The translations under genes were made by a program, and so were the position numbers. This document shows, piece after piece, positions 1-13,552 of a stretch of DNA of 64,000 nt; the first letter of the stretch is position 1; every line of letters starts with the position of its first letter. The notes beneath the pieces are model-generated. The model had not been told where the DNA came from. It did not search any database and worked only from the letters and a program-made list of their open reading frames with translations. The stretch is from Cepaea nemoralis (Eukaryota; Mollusca; Gastropoda; Stylommatophora; Helicidae): contig JACEFZ010011366.1 of the NCBI GenBank assembly GCA_014155875.1, forward strand, positions 124,001-188,000, in the 5' to 3' direction.

Positions 1-420
1 AGCGAGCGGCTCTCATTTACAGTAGAGCCCCGAGATAGTCTGACTCGTCAACAAAACATTGGGCAATCCATGAAGTAACGAGTTATTTATTTGCTGTCTC
101 GACTGTCTTTTACCAACGTTCTTTTTTCTAGTTGTTAGCGCTCATAACGAAACCCATTTACATTGAGGCTGAACTTGATTGTCTTATTGAAAAGTTCTTG
201 CTCACCTGAAACAACGATCAGACTGGATTGCTGGATTTCCCTTCAACCAAATTCTTGCTCGCTCAACACATGATCAAACTGGGCCGACTTTCAGCACACT
301 CCTGACACGTTCGCCAGAGTAATGGACCAGAGGAGTCGTTAGGATGGTGTTTGATGACAATTGCAGGCTGCAGGCGCTATAACCCGTTATGGCAAGCTGG
401 GTTTCACTCTTCCCCTGACG
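1..420. other. Unassigned flank
   Basis: No gene, RNA or clear repeat seen. It may belong to the LTR-like element that follows, but I could not place an element edge here. Confidence 0.4.
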
Positions 421-3400
421 CCAATTAACTTTTTACATCAAGTCTTGAAAAAGACTTACAGACAACCACCCCTGGGCGGGCTTTTGGTTTCTGTACTCAC
501 AGATAAGTTATTGGCCATCTTTCCAACTGCGCTTTGTTACGTTCAATGCTTGTTCAAAAGCGTGCCGCAATTCTGTTTCTGGCGATCGACACAATCGAAC
601 CAAGGATCTTGATAGTTTTTGAGCTGCTTCGATGTATTATCCAGTAGACATCGTTTTTATACTTCGCGACCTTATTCAGCAGACATCATTTTGAGGCTCC
701 GCGTTGTACCAGGCTCGAATCCTCGGTCATAGGCTCCAAAATTTGTCCTGTAACAGTGTGAAGGACTAACAACCACCTGGTTTCATATAAAGACTGTTTA
801 TTTTCTTGATGATGACAATATGGCTTCCTTCCAGTTCTAAGCCGGGATGTTTACTGCCCCCTGACAACCAACCACGTCACGACTTGAGCATCTCCCCCCA
901 TTCTCCTCCGATGCTCAATCGTGCCGTAGCCTTTTCCCATCCCCTACTCTACTTCTGTTACATATTGTGATGCTACACCAAAAAAATTCATCTGCCTATT
1001 TTAGACAGAACATATGTATATGCTCAAACCGCATCTCGTAAAACAAAACAATGCCCTTTCTCACCCTCGGAATTCTAACAGCCATAGAGTGCATCCAACC
1101 CAAATATTTCATTGTCTCCTACTGCTAGTGTGTGTCTCTCTTCAACTATCTCATCCTCAATATCCATAACTGTTAGACTGTCACTAAAGTACTCAGGTCT
1201 TAAGGTCCTATATTCTCTGATTTTTCGTATGTCATCTTCCGTAGTCGAGTAAGTTTCTGCTATCTGTCTATTACTATTCTTCTTCTGAAGTGCTTTCTTT
1301 CTGTTCCCTTTATTTGTTACTCCTGTCTTTACTGCGTCGGTCTGCTCACTGTTTTCTGTATAAGTTATATATCGCTTATATTTCCCCATCTCGTATTCAG
1401 AAGAGTCACTGATGATAGTTCTCTCATCAGGCTTATTATAGTTGACTGCAGACATGGCGATAATATCCCTATGGTTGTCACTAAAACAGTCTAACCTTCT
1501 TCTTATCTACACCTCTATCCCTCACAGCTCCGGTTCGGGACAACTTCAATGTCTTTACCTGAGGAAACTGACATATCAGTCGTACCCCTATTGACTATCA
1601 GACTATTTATATTCCTCTCCCTAGTACTTTTCCTCAGCTGTCTTTTGACGTCCTTGGTTGTTTCGTCTGTACTGTCCTTCCTTAATTTAACGATGTCTCT
1701 CTTTTCTACTTTCACCCGCGGTGATTCTGTAACTTCTTCTACCGTACTTGATAGTCTGTATCTCCTTTTCTATTTTCTTAATTGGCTGTACCTGAGTTGT
1801 TCTATCCACAGTATCAATTTGTGTCTGCGTACTATCATTGATCACTTTACTTGCCTGCGTCTGTGTCCCTCGGTCCATTTTCTTTACTAATACCGTCATC
1901 TTCTTTTTCTGTCTCTCAGTCACATTCGCAACCACCTTAGGAGCAATTGAATTTCTATTTATGTGTTCTATCCTGTCCTTTGACCCTGACTTAAGATACT
2001 GTCTCCGTCTTTGTTCAAATCACTCGTCACGTCTTTTTCTAGCAGTCCATACTATTGGATAGGCCAATTCCACTGTTTCCTGGAAAGGTTTCTATATCTT
2101 TGTTCATTATAACTGCTTCTGGACTTAGTCCTATCTGGTTCAACATAACTGTCTCTATATACCACGTTATGTTATCTTCTGTTTTCATTAGATACTGTCT
2201 GTCTCCTATTATTCTTTACTATTCCATTGCACTCTACCTTAAATCTATAAGCCTCTTGTCTAGTCGTTCTTCCCAGTAACGTTTCCACAAAATTCTCTAC
2301 TTCACTAACTGCCACTTTTAACTCTCCCAACCATGTACTCACGCGTCTTAATTCTGTATGTAGGTAGTTCATACTTATTTCTCTGTAATTTATCTCAAGC
2401 CAAAACGATATGCCTGTTTCTTCTTCTATATATTTCTTGGTATCTATAATGGAACCTCGCCTTGCTGTTTCAAAATTGTGTCCAACTTGGATATGGCTCT
2501 ACCTACTCCACCAAGCACCTGTCCTAAGGATAGGTCCTGGGGTTCTATTATTAAAATCTGAAATACAAAATATATCCAGTACGACACAATATAGTATAAT
2601 AATGTATAGTAACACAATATTATTATCCTAAACTAAGCAAGTTCTATAACTTTTCTGCAAATTAAACTATTAGATTTGTACTTTGTTCATTTGGCAATGT
2701 TATTCTAAACTACCCAAGATTCAAAAGTTTTATACTCTTCTACTAAGTTAATTATTATACTTGCTTCAGTTCGTCAGTTACGCACAATGTTGTCTGCTCG
2801 ACCGTTTCTCAGCTTAACAAACTGACCAGATTCCTGTCCTAAGTTCCTTCACTGGGTGAAAATGACGTTAAGTCCCACGAAGTACAGTACAGCGTCTAGG
2901 AGATGACTCAATCGACACAGTAATGAACTATTTGACTGCCGCCTCTCGGTAGGCATTTGATGGAAAGCTTTTCTTCACTGACAATTCGCCCCTGGTTGAG
3001 TTCTTGACTACCGCCTTGGATGGCCCTTGATAGAAACCTCACTGAGAGGTCGCATCGATAATGTGTACTTGACGAACGCAGAGCTAACGATCAACTTGAC
3101 AATATGGGCTTCAGCTTTGATTATATTAGGCCGCGCTGGAATGAGAATGCGAACGGCAATCTGATTAAGCAGCCTCTTGACGCAGTTGAACAGGGCAAGA
3201 TCAGAAACCTACAAACAGCCACCCCCTGGACGGGCTTTTGGCTGCTGCAGTCTTACATTCAAGGTTGTATCAACAAATGTATCCATCTTCCATGTGTGTT
3301 CAACAGATGTTTCAAAACGTGCCACAATCGATGCTTCAGTTAATCACCGCAATAAATGAAGTTGTTTGACGAGCGTTTCAAAATATGCCGTGGCTAGTAC

Positions 3401-3763
3401 TTCGGTAGATCCAGACAATTCGTATCCTGGTCAAGCGGCAACAATTCTACTCATATAACAGAACTGACGTTATAGAGCAGAGACAAAGTCCTCGCTGTAT
3501 TTCATATGTTTATTCAATCGAATACATCGTATAATATTAAACAGCTTGCAATGACATTCTGGACTGATGTTATCAAAAATAGGTGTTGCTAGTCTAAGGT
3601 ACAGATGGTAATTGACTAATCTCTACCCCCCGCGTCACGGCTTGAGCGTCCCTAGTTACATCCTAATGGGATGCTCAGCCGTGCCCTTGTACCAGTCCTT
3701 TTCCCCCTTGCACACTACTTATTAACTCCTCAACTCCTTAACAGAGATGGTGCTCTGTTACAT
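420..3763 (-). mobile_element. Degenerate LTR-like element (putative)
   Basis: Two diverged direct repeats flank a region with remnants of minus-strand coding. The repeats share a block near 450-490 and 3205-3240 (ACAGCCACC / GGACGGGCTTTTGG-like), a block near 550-580 and 3305-3330 (TTCAAAACGTGCCACAAT-like), and a GTCACG-CTTGAGC block followed by a GATGCTCA-CGTGCC block near 872-940 and 3635-3690. Both end on plus in CTGTTACA, so the minus-strand LTR would begin TGTAACAG. AATAAA lies inside each repeat on the minus strand. The outer edges and target duplication could not be fixed. No RT, integrase or protease is recognisable, so this may be a gag-only or non-autonomous element. Confidence 0.45.
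1075..2372 (-). pseudogene. Broken gag-like coding region of the LTR-like element
   Basis: Minus-strand open segments 2172-2372, 1687-1935, 1515-1715 and 1075-1455 overlap or follow each other in different frames and read as a charged, low-hydrophobicity protein. The first has a helical stretch (RRVSTWLGELKVAVSEVENF). The second has repeated TQTQ motifs. The last is acidic (TVMDIEDEIVEERH). Position between the two direct repeats and orientation matching their AATAAA signals suggest a decayed gag. No zinc knuckle or known domain is seen, and a host origin cannot be excluded. Confidence 0.3.
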
Positions 3764-3764
3764 T

Positions 3765-6700
3765 AGTCTTATTTTCCGGAGCAGATGGTGTCAGACGTGA
3801 GCTAGTCTTATATTCTGGGGCAGATGGTGTCAGACGTGAGCTAGTCTTATATTCCGGTGCAGATGGTGTCAGACGTGTGCTAGTCTTATATTCTGGGGCA
3901 GATGGTGTTAGACGTGTGTTAATCTTATATTCTGGGGCAGATGGTGTTAGACGTGTGTTAGTCTTATATTCTGGGGCAGATGGTGTCAGACGTGTGTTAG
4001 TCTTATATTCTGGGGCAGATGGTGTCAGACGTGTGTTAGTCTTATATTCTGGGGCAGATGGTGTTAGACGTGTGTTAGTCTTATATTCCGGGGCAGATGG
4101 TGTCAGACGTGTGTTAGTCTTATATTCTGGGGCAGATGGTGCCAGACGTGTGCTACTCTAATATTCTGGGGCAGATGGTGTTAGACGTGTGTTAGTCTTA
4201 TATTCTGGGGCAGATGGTGACAGACGTGTGCTAGTCTTATATTCTGGGGCAGATGGTGTTAGATGTGTGTTAGTCTTATATTCCGGGGTACATGGTGTTA
4301 GACGTGTGTTAGTCTTATCATCTAGGGCAGATGGTGTCAGACGTGTGCTAGTCATATATTCCGGGGCAGATGGTGTTAGACGTGTGTTAGTCTTATATTC
4401 CGGGGCAGATGGTGTTAGACGTGTGCTAGTCTTTTATTCCGGGGCAGATGGTGTTAGACGTGTATTAGTCTTATATTCTGGGGCAGATGGTGTCAGACGT
4501 GTGTTAGTCTTATATTCTGGGGCAGATGGTGTCAGACGTGTGTTAGTCTTATATTCTGGGGCAGATGGTGTTAGACGTGTGTTAGTCTTATATTCCGGAG
4601 CAGATGGTGTCAGACGTGTGTTAGTCTTATATTCTGGGGCAGATGGTGTCAGACGTGTGTTAGTCTTATATTCTGGGGCAGATGGTGTTAGACGTGTGTT
4701 AGTCTTATATTCCGGGGCAGATGGTGTCAGACGTGTGTTAGTCTTATATTCTGGGGGGCAGATGGTGACAGACGTGTGCTAGTCTTATATTCTGGGGCAG
4801 ATGGTGTTAGACGTGTGTTAGTCTTATATTCCGGGGTAGATGGTGTTAGACGTGTGTTAGTCTTATTTTCCGGGGCAGGTGGTGTCAGACGTGTGCTAGC
4901 CTTAAATTCAGGGGCAGATGGTGTCAGACGTGAGCTAGTCTTATATTCCGGTGCAGATGGTGTCAGACGTGTGCTAGTCTTATATTCTCGGGCAGATGGT
5001 GTTAGACGTGTGTTAGTCTTATATTCTGGGGCAGATGGTGTTAGACGTGTGTTAGTCTTATATTCTGGGGCAGATGGTGTCAGGACGTGTGTTAGTCTTA
5101 TATTCTGGGGCAGATGGTGTCAGACGTGTGTTAGTCTTATATTCTGGGGCAGATGGTGTTAGACGTGTGTTAGTCTTATATTCCGGGGCAGATGGTGTCA
5201 GACGTGTGTTAGTCTTATATTCTGCGGCAGATGGTGTCAGACGTGTGTTAGTCTTATATTCTGGGGCAGATGGTGTTAGACGTGTGTTAGTCTTATATTC
5301 CGGGGCAGATGGTGTCAGACGTGTGTTAGTCTTATATTCTGGGGCAGATGGTGCCAGACGTGTGCTAGTCTTATATTCTGGGGCAGATGGTGTTAGACGT
5401 GTGTTAGTCTTATATTCTGGGGCAGATGGTGACAGACGTGTGCTAGTCTTATATTCTGGGGCAGATGGTGTTAGATGTGTGTTAGTCTTATATTCCGATG
5501 TAGATGGTGTTAGACGTGTGTTAGTCTTATTTTCCGGGGCAGGTGGTGTCAGACGTGTGCTAGCCTTATATTCAGGGGCAGATGGTGTCAGACGTGAGCT
5601 AGTCTTATATTCCGGTGCAGATGGTGTCAGACGTGTGCTAGTCTTATATTCTGGGGCAGATGGTGTTAGACGTGTGTTAGTCTTATATTCTGGGGCAGAT
5701 GGTGTTAGACGTGTGTTAGTCTCATATTCTGGGGCAGATGGTGTCAGACGTATGTTAGTCTTATATTCTGGGGCAGATGGTGTCAGACGTGTGTTAGTCT
5801 TATATTCTGGGGCAGATGGTGTCAGACGTGTGTTAGTCTTATATTCTGGGGCAGATGGTGCCAGACGTGTGCTAGTCTTATATTCTGGGGCAGATGGTGT
5901 TAGACGTGTGTTAGTCTTATATTCTCGGGCAGATGGTGACAGACGTGTGCTAGTCTTATATTCTGGGGCAGATGGTGTTAGATGTGTGTTAGTCTTATAT
6001 TCCGGGGTAGATGGTGTTAGACGTGTGTTAGTCTTATTTTCCGGGGCAGGTGGTGTCAGACGTGTGCTAGCCATATATTCAGGGGAAGATGGTGTCAGAT
6101 GTGAGCTAGTCTTATATTCCGGTGCAGATGGTTTCAGACGTGTGCTAGTCTTATATTCTGGGGCAGATGGTGTTAGACGTGTGCTAGTCTTATATTCCGG
6201 GGCAGATGTGAGTCAGACGTGGCTAGTCTTATATTCTGGGGCAGATGGTGTTAGACGTGTGCTAGTCTTATATTCGGGGCAGATGGTGTTCAGACGTGTG
6301 CTAGTCTTATATTCCGGGGCAGATGGTGTCAGGACAGTGTGCTAGTCTTATATTCCGGGCAGATGGTGGCAGACGTTGTTAGTCTTATATTCGGGGCAGA
6401 TGTGTTAGACGTGTGCTAGTCTTATATTCTGGGGCAGATGGTGTCAGACGTGAGTTAGTCTTATATTCCGGGCAGATGGTGTCAGACGTGTGATTAGTCT
6501 TATATTCTGGGCAGATGGTGTCAGACGTGAGCTAGTCTTATATTCTGGGGCAGATGGGTGCCAGACGTGAGCTAGTCTTATATTCTGGGGCAGATGGTGT
6601 CTAGACGTGAGCTAGTCTTATATTCTGGGGCAGATGGTGTCAGGACGTGGAGCTAGTCTTATATTCCGGGGCAGATGGTGTCAGACGTGTGCTAGTCTTA

Positions 6701-9700
6701 TATTCCGGGGCAGATGGTTCAGACTGTGCTAGTCTTATATTCTGGGCAGATGGTGTCAGACGTGATGCTAGTCTTATATTCCGGGGCAGATGATGTCAGA
6801 CGTGAGCTAGTCTTATAATCTGGGGCAGATGGTGTAAGACATGTGCTAGTCTTATATTCTGGGGCAGATGGTGTTATACGTGTGCTAGCCTTATATTCAG
6901 GGGCATATGGTGTCAGATGTGTGCTAGTCTTATATTCTGGGGCAGATGGTGTCAGACGTAAGCTAGTCTTCTATTCCGGGGCAGATGGTGTCAGACGTGA
7001 GCTAGTCTTATATTCTGGGGCAGATGGTGTTAGAGGTGTGCTAGCCTTATATTCAGGGGCAGATGGTGTCAGACGTGTGCTAGTCTTATATTCTGGGGCA
7101 GATGGTGTTAGAGGTGTGCTAGCCTTATATTCAGGGGCAGATGGTGTCAGACGTGTGCTAGTCTTATATTCTGGGGCAGATGGTGTCAGACGTGTGTTAG
7201 CCTTATATTCCGGGGCAGATGGTATCAGAAGTGAGCTAGTCTTATATTGTGGGGCAGATGGTGTCAGATGTGAGCTAGACTTATATTCCGGGGCAGATGG
7301 TGTCAGACGTGAGCTAGTCTTATATTCTGGGGCAGATGTTGTCAGACGTGAGCTAGTCTTATATTCCGGGGCAGATGGTGTCAGACGTGTGCTAGTCTTA
7401 TATTCCGGGGCAGATGGTGTCAGACATGTGCTAGTCTTATATTCCGGGGCAGATGGTGTCAGACGTGTGCTAGTCTTATATTCTGGGGCAGATGGTGTCA
7501 GACATGTGCTAGTCTTATATTCTGGGGCAGATGTTGTCAGACGTGAGCTAGTCTTATATTCCGGGGCAGATGGTGTCAGACGTGTGCTAGTCTTATATTC
7601 CGGGGCAGATGGTGTCAGACATGTGCTAGTCTTATATTCCGGGGCAGATGGTGTCAGACGTGTGCTAGTCTTATATTCCGGGGCAGATGGTGTCAGACGT
7701 GTGCTAGTCTTATATTCTGGGGCAGATGGTGTCAGACGTGTGTTAGCCTTATATTCCGGGGCAGATGGTATCAGAAGTGAGCTAGTCTTATATTGTGGGG
7801 CAGATGGTGTCAGATGTGAGCTAGACTTATATTCCGGGGCAGATGGTGTCAGACGTGAGCTAGTCTTATATTCTGGGGCAGATGTTGTCAGACGTGAGCT
7901 AGTCTTATATTCCGGGGCAGATGGTGTCAGACGTGTGCTAGTCTTATATTCCGGGGCAGATGGTGTCAGACGTGTGTTAGTCTTATATTCCGGGTCAGAT
8001 GGTGTCAGACATGTGCTAGTCGTATATTCCGGGGCAGATGGTGTCAGACGTGAGCTAGTCTTATAATCTGGGGCAGATGGTGTCAGACGTGAGCTAGTCT
8101 TATATTCCGGAGCAGATGGTGTCAGACGTGTGCTAGTCTTATATTCCGGGGCAGATGGTGTCAGACATGTGCTAGTCTTATATTCCGGGGCAGATGGTGT
8201 CAGACGTGTGCTAGTCTTATATTCCGGGGCAGATGGTGTCAGACGTGAGCTAGTCTTATATTCCTGGGCAGATGGTGTCAGACGTGTGCTAGTCTTATAT
8301 TCCGGGGCAGATGGTGTCAGACGTGTGCTAGTCTTATATTCTGGGGCAGATGGTGTCAGACGTGTGTTAGCCTTATATTCCGGGGCAGATGGTATCAGAA
8401 GTGAGCTAGTCTTATATTGTGGGGCAGATGGTGTCAGATGTGAGCTAGACTTATATTCCGGGGCAGATGGTGTCAGACGTGAGCTAGTCTTATATTCTGG
8501 GGCAGATGTTGTCAGACGTGAGCTAGTCTTATATTCCGGGGCAGATGGTGTCAGACGTGTGCTAGTCTTATATTCCGGGGCAGATGGTGTCAGACGTGTG
8601 TTAGTCTTATATTCCGGGTCAGATGGTGTCAGACATGTGCTAGTCGTATATTCCGGGGCAGATGGTGTCAGACGTGATCTAGTCTTATAATCTGGGGCAG
8701 ATGGTGTCAGACGTGAGCTAGTCTTATATTCCGGAGCAGATGGTGTCAGACGTGTGCTAGTCTTATATTCCGGGGCAGATGGTGTCAGACATGTGCTAGT
8801 CTTATATTCCGGGGCAGATGGTGTCAGACGTGTGCTAGTCTTATATTCCGGGGCAGATGGTGTCAGACGTGAGCTAGTCTTATAATCTGGGGCAGATGGT
8901 GTCAGACGTGAGCTAGTCTTATATTCCGGAGCAGATGGTGTCAGACGTGTGCTAGTCTTATATTTCGGGGCAGATGGTGTCAGACGTGTGCTAGTCTTAT
9001 ATTCTGGGGCAGATGGTGTCAGACGTGTGTTAGCCTTATATTCCGGGGCAGATGGTATCAGAAGTGAGCTAGTCTTATATTGTGGGGCAGATGGTGTCAG
9101 ATGTGAGCTAGACTTATATTCCGGGGCAGATGGTGTCAGACGTGAGCTAGTCTTATATTCTGGGGCAGATGTTGTCAGACGTGAGCTAGTCTTATATTCC
9201 GGGGCAGATGGTGTCAGACGTGTGCTAGTCTTATATTCCGGGGCAGATGGTGTCAGACATGTGCTAGTCTTATATTCCGGGGCAGATGGTGTCAGACGTG
9301 TGCTAGTCTTATATTCTGGGGCAGATGGTGTCAGACATGTGCTAGTCTTATATTCTGGGGCAGATGTTGTCAGACGTGAGCTAGTCTTATATTCCGGGGC
9401 AGATGGTGTCAGACGTGTGCTAGTCTTATATTCCGGGGCAGATGGTGTCAGACATGTGCTAGTCTTATATTCCGGGGCAGATGGTGTCAGACGTGTGCTA
9501 GTCTTATATTCCGGGGCAGATGGTGTCAGACGTGAGCTAGTCTTATATTCTGGAGCAGATGGTGTCAGACGTGAGCTAGTCTTATATTCCGGAGCAGATG
9601 GTGTCAGACGTGTGCTAGTCTTATATTCCGGGGCAGATGGTGTCAGACATGTGCTAGTCTAATATTCCGGGGCAGATGGTGTCAGACGTGTGCTAGTCTT

Positions 9701-9925
9701 ATATTCCGGGGCAGATGATGTCAGACGTGAGCTAGTCTTATAATCTGGGGCAGATGGTGTCAGACGTGAGCTAGTCTTATATTCCGGGGCAGATGGTGTC
9801 AGACGTGTGCTAGTCTTTTATTCCGGGGCAGATGGTGTCAGACGTGAGCTAGTCTTATATTCTGGGGCAGATGGTGTCAGACGTGAGCTAGCCTTATATT
9901 CCGGGGCAGATTTTGTTAGAGGTCA
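3765..9925. repeat. 39-bp satellite array, about 155 copies, with higher-order units
   Basis: Head-to-tail copies of a 39-bp unit (consensus contains CTGGGGCAGATGGTGTCAGA and CGTGTGCTAGTCTTATAT). Because 39 is a multiple of three, the plus frame reads LYSGADGVRRVLV and the minus frame TRLTPSAPEYKTN, both open for hundreds of codons. A marked variant GGTATCAGAAGTGAGC recurs at 7221, 7767, 8391 and 9054, spaced 14, 16 and 17 units. A GGTGACAG variant recurs at 4216, 4764, 5428 and 5935. About 6180-6850 carries many single-base indels unlike the rest. Bases 9926-10018 are unique flank. Confidence 0.95.
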
Positions 9926-10016
9926 TGTTTGTCTACAGCCTTTTATCTTTGTTTTACCAATATTGTCGGCATAGATGTTTCTCATTATGCCAGTGTGTAC
10001 TCAACGTGTTCCTATA

Positions 10017-10052
<36 letters not shown>

Positions 10053-10148
10053 GTCTTTATTTTCAAAGGGTTAAGAATTGGGCACGCAGGCCCGTCTGAC
10101 ATTCTGCCCTTCTTCTCTATTTCCTCACATACATTCTTTCATTCAACA

Positions 10149-12079
10149 TCACTTATGAAGCAACTTTTGACAACAAAAGAACATTAAAACGCATGAAAAA
10201 TAATCAATAACAAATGACTCACTGAGGCAGTGTTTAACATGGGCATTATAAATACCTAAGGAGGGTGTAACGTGCCATACATAAGGGAATGTTTTTTGGC
10301 TAGTTGTCGTTTGAGATAAGTTACCATTATTGTCTTTTTTGTGTTGTTTGTTATGGGGGCATGTAGTCTGTACTAAGGTAGTGTTCAAACAAGTTGCGAA
10401 TGTATGTATCATGATTGGTGTGTCTTTGATTTCTTGTGGAAGATTGTTCCACAACTGAGCGGCAGAGTATGCTAAGCTTGTTTTATGTAAGTCTATCCTA
10501 GGTTTAGGGACATGAAGTATATTTAGTCGTTCGCTATGTCTAGCGTTATATTTAAACAATGGCCAAAGGTAGCTTGGAGCATTTTGAAATAGGATTTTGT
10601 GAATTAGTTTGGTCTTATTAAAAAGCAGACGCTTGTGGAGTGGCAGTAACCGGAGACGTTTATATAGGTTAGAATTGTCGGTAAGCTTTTCACCATTAAT
10701 TAAACGCTCTGCCCTTTTCTGGAGTGAATATAGGCGTTTGTTATTGATTTGGAGCATCCATCCCAGACTGTGGAGCAGTAATCAATATGTGTTTGTATAT
10801 GAGAAGTATAGAATATCTTCTTGTGTTTTCGTCAAGGAAATTTTAATTTTGGCAAGTTGGTATACTTTTTTGGCTATTTGTTTAACTAGAGCATGAACAT
10901 GTGAGTTAAAAGTTAGATTTTGATCTATGATAACACCCAGTGTCTTGTGCTCGGTGACACTTTCTACAGGCGTGCTGCCAATGTGCAGCTGAAGAGTTCT
11001 CTGCGAGTTTAGAGTGTGAAGTCTTTGCCTGGTTCCTATTAACATAGACTTTGTTTAGTAATGTTAATTTGCATGCGGTTTGCATGACTCCAGTTTACTA
11101 CACTATTTATTTCCTGTTGCAAGGATAATTCTAGCACATTACGATCAACAGCGTTTGTATATACTGTGCAGTCATCAGCAAATAGATCGCAGGACGACGA
11201 CAGATTTAATGGAAGATCATTTATATAAATGGCAAATAATAGAGGGCCAAGAATAGACCCCTGAGGTACTCCAATATTAATGGTAATGGCTTGAGATAAA
11301 ACTTTATTGTGTGATACTACTTGCTTTCTGTCTAATAAGAATGATTTTATTAATGTCACTATATTAAAACTTACTTTCATTGTTTCTAGTTTTTTAATTA
11401 GAATAGTATGATCTATCATATCGAATGCTTTCCTAAAGTCTATAAACACCGCTCCACATAGAGTATTGTTGTTAATATTTTGATGCCAGTTTTCTATCAT
11501 GTTTGTTAGTGCCGTATGGCAAGAATATTTTGGCCGAAATCCTGACTGACTGTCAACTATCAGTTTATGGCGAACTAAGTGATCTAGTGTTGTTTTGTGG
11601 ATGTGCTTTTCTAGCGGTTTGGATAATGAGGATAATATGGAAATTGGTCTATAATTACTCATGAGACGATCGTCTAGAGGACCAGCTTTTAAATGAGGAT
11701 ACACTTTAGCGATTTTAAAGGCTGATGGGAAGTGACCTCTGGTTAGACATTGATTATATATAAAAGTTAGTGACTCGCAGATCGCCGGTGCAGCATGGCG
11801 AAGGATCCGACTACTAATTCCATCTAGTCCTGATGAGTTATTGTTTTTTAGATTACGGAGATGAGTAAATACTTCAGTTGTCGTCATTAGCGGTATGTTG
11901 GAGGAAATGTGTCCATAGCATTTGTTCTCACAGAATGATGATAATAAAGATATGTCATGAGGCGCATCTGGTATTGCAGCCTTCAGTTGGTTTATGTCGG
12001 ACTGAAAGTATCTACTGAATTGATCACATGTAACCTGATTTGATGGTAATGATTGTGATGATTTGTGTTTGTTTGTCAA
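10149..12079 (-). pseudogene. LINE reverse transcriptase (CR1/L2 type), frameshifted
   Basis: The main open part (11039-12079, 346 codons) has VFIDFRKAFDMIDH (motif A), GVPQGSILGPLLF (motif B) and LFADDCTVY (motif C, catalytic Asp pair near residue 308). It continues as 10782-11045 (LGVIIDQNLTFNSHV, thumb) and 10149-10757 (LQKRAERLI, usual CR1/L2 C-terminal motif) after two shifts around 10757-10790. It polymerises cDNA by target-primed reverse transcription in intact relatives. This copy is broken. Confidence 0.9.
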
Positions 12080-12104
12080 GGTATTAATTGCTTTCCATAT
12101 ATCT

Positions 12105-13172
12105 TTAGTGTTTTTTTTTATCTATTACTATGTTCTTAAAATAGTTTTTCTTTTCCTTCCGAATAACATATTGAACTTTGTTTCTCAGACTACGGTACAT
12201 AGTTAGATCTCTATTTTTTTTTTTTTTGTCGCGATCTCTCATAAGTTCAACTACCTCCTGTGTGATCCACGGGGGCTTTGTGTGATGTTTAACACGAACT
12301 TCCTTAAATGGAACATGTTTATCAAATATACTTAGAAAGGTCTTTAGCCAGTGGTCCAGAGCATCGTCTGGGTCAGGAAGCTGGTAAACATAATCTAGAG
12401 ATGAGTTGACCAAATATTGTAAGAAGACGTCTCGATTGAAATTTTTGTAATTTCTATATTTTATGCTTATATGTTTGTGTTTGGGAGTTTTGGTGCCCCT
12501 TTTCGACCACGTGCAACATACTGGATAGTGATCGCTCATTGCATTGATAGGTACACTACATTCTGTGATGTTATCAGCACACGTAGTATAAATATGTTCT
12601 ATAAGTGTTGCAGATGATTTAGTGATTCTAGTGGCTTGTTTGACTAACTGTTGGAAATTATATGACTCTATTATGTTTTCCCATGTTTTGTTTGATTTGT
12701 TAGCGTCTATGTTGAAGTCACCTAGCAATATTATTTCCCTAGCATTACTAAAGACTACATCCATCATAGTGGTGAATTTGTCATACCAGATATTTCCTGC
12801 ACTGGGGTTTCGATAAAGATAGCCAACTACTAGCGGTATGCAATTTTGAAGTGTAACCTCTATCCATACACACTCAATCTCACAGGTTTCAAAGTCTAGC
12901 CTGCGGTGGGCGTTAAGCGAGTTGGAAATATAAACTGCAATACCCGTCTCTTGTTTCTGATAGGGATCTCTTCTAATGGTTTTAAAACCTCTGATAGCGA
13001 TGTCATCATCTGAGATGTTGCCATTTAATCGACTTTCGCTGACGCCAAACATGTGAAAATTTTGATTAAGTATAAGTGATAGTTCGGGCAGCTTCCCTAA
13101 TAGATGGCATATGTTTACATGCCCGATTCTGAGCCCATTATTCCTGAGCCAGTGTTCGTACTTATTAGACAT
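12105..13172 (-). pseudogene. LINE endonuclease domain (CR1/L2 type)
   Basis: 355 codons. Apurinic-endonuclease motifs in order: GHVNICHLLGKLPEL (N-containing first motif), FGVSESRL (catalytic Glu), LLGDFNID (catalytic Asp), and SDHYPV near residue 210 (catalytic His). The domain then runs into the pre-RT linker KPPWITQEVVELM. The frame is lost at a T9 run near 12112-12120 (A-run on the coding strand), a typical homopolymer slip in DNA or in the assembly. The reverse transcriptase continues in another frame at 12079. Confidence 0.9.
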
Positions 13173-13552
13173 TTCAACAATGCGTAATCACAAGTTTAAA
13201 AGCAAAACACACACACACACAAAGTGAATACAACTTACGTCCCTTATTACAAAAACACACTCTAAAGTACAGAGAAACAGTAATATCTCTGTAAATATAC
13301 AAAAATACGTACACAGATCCGTAAGCAAGAGCAGTGAAGACCCCCTCACTCACCGTGAAAACACAATTAGAATTATTATAAAAGCTATACAGCTAAGTAC
13401 TATCAATTAATATAAAGTCAAAACCAGTCAATGTTTGTAATAACTTATAACCTAATACGTTACTAGATCAAGTTATAACCAAATATGCAGATAAACGTTT
13501 AAGGAGAGGCTCTTTCTTGTACCGCGATCTGGTGTAGCTTTGTCCTAAATTG

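Noticed and set aside
361..612. 83-codon plus-strand frame
   Set aside because: It lies in the putative LTR and its homologue near 3104-3343 does not keep the same frame; no domain.
3877..9662. Long open frames with a 13-residue repeat (LVLYSGADGVRRV)
   Set aside because: They arise because the satellite unit is 39 bp; both strands are open alike, frames end at indels, and there is no start context or domain.
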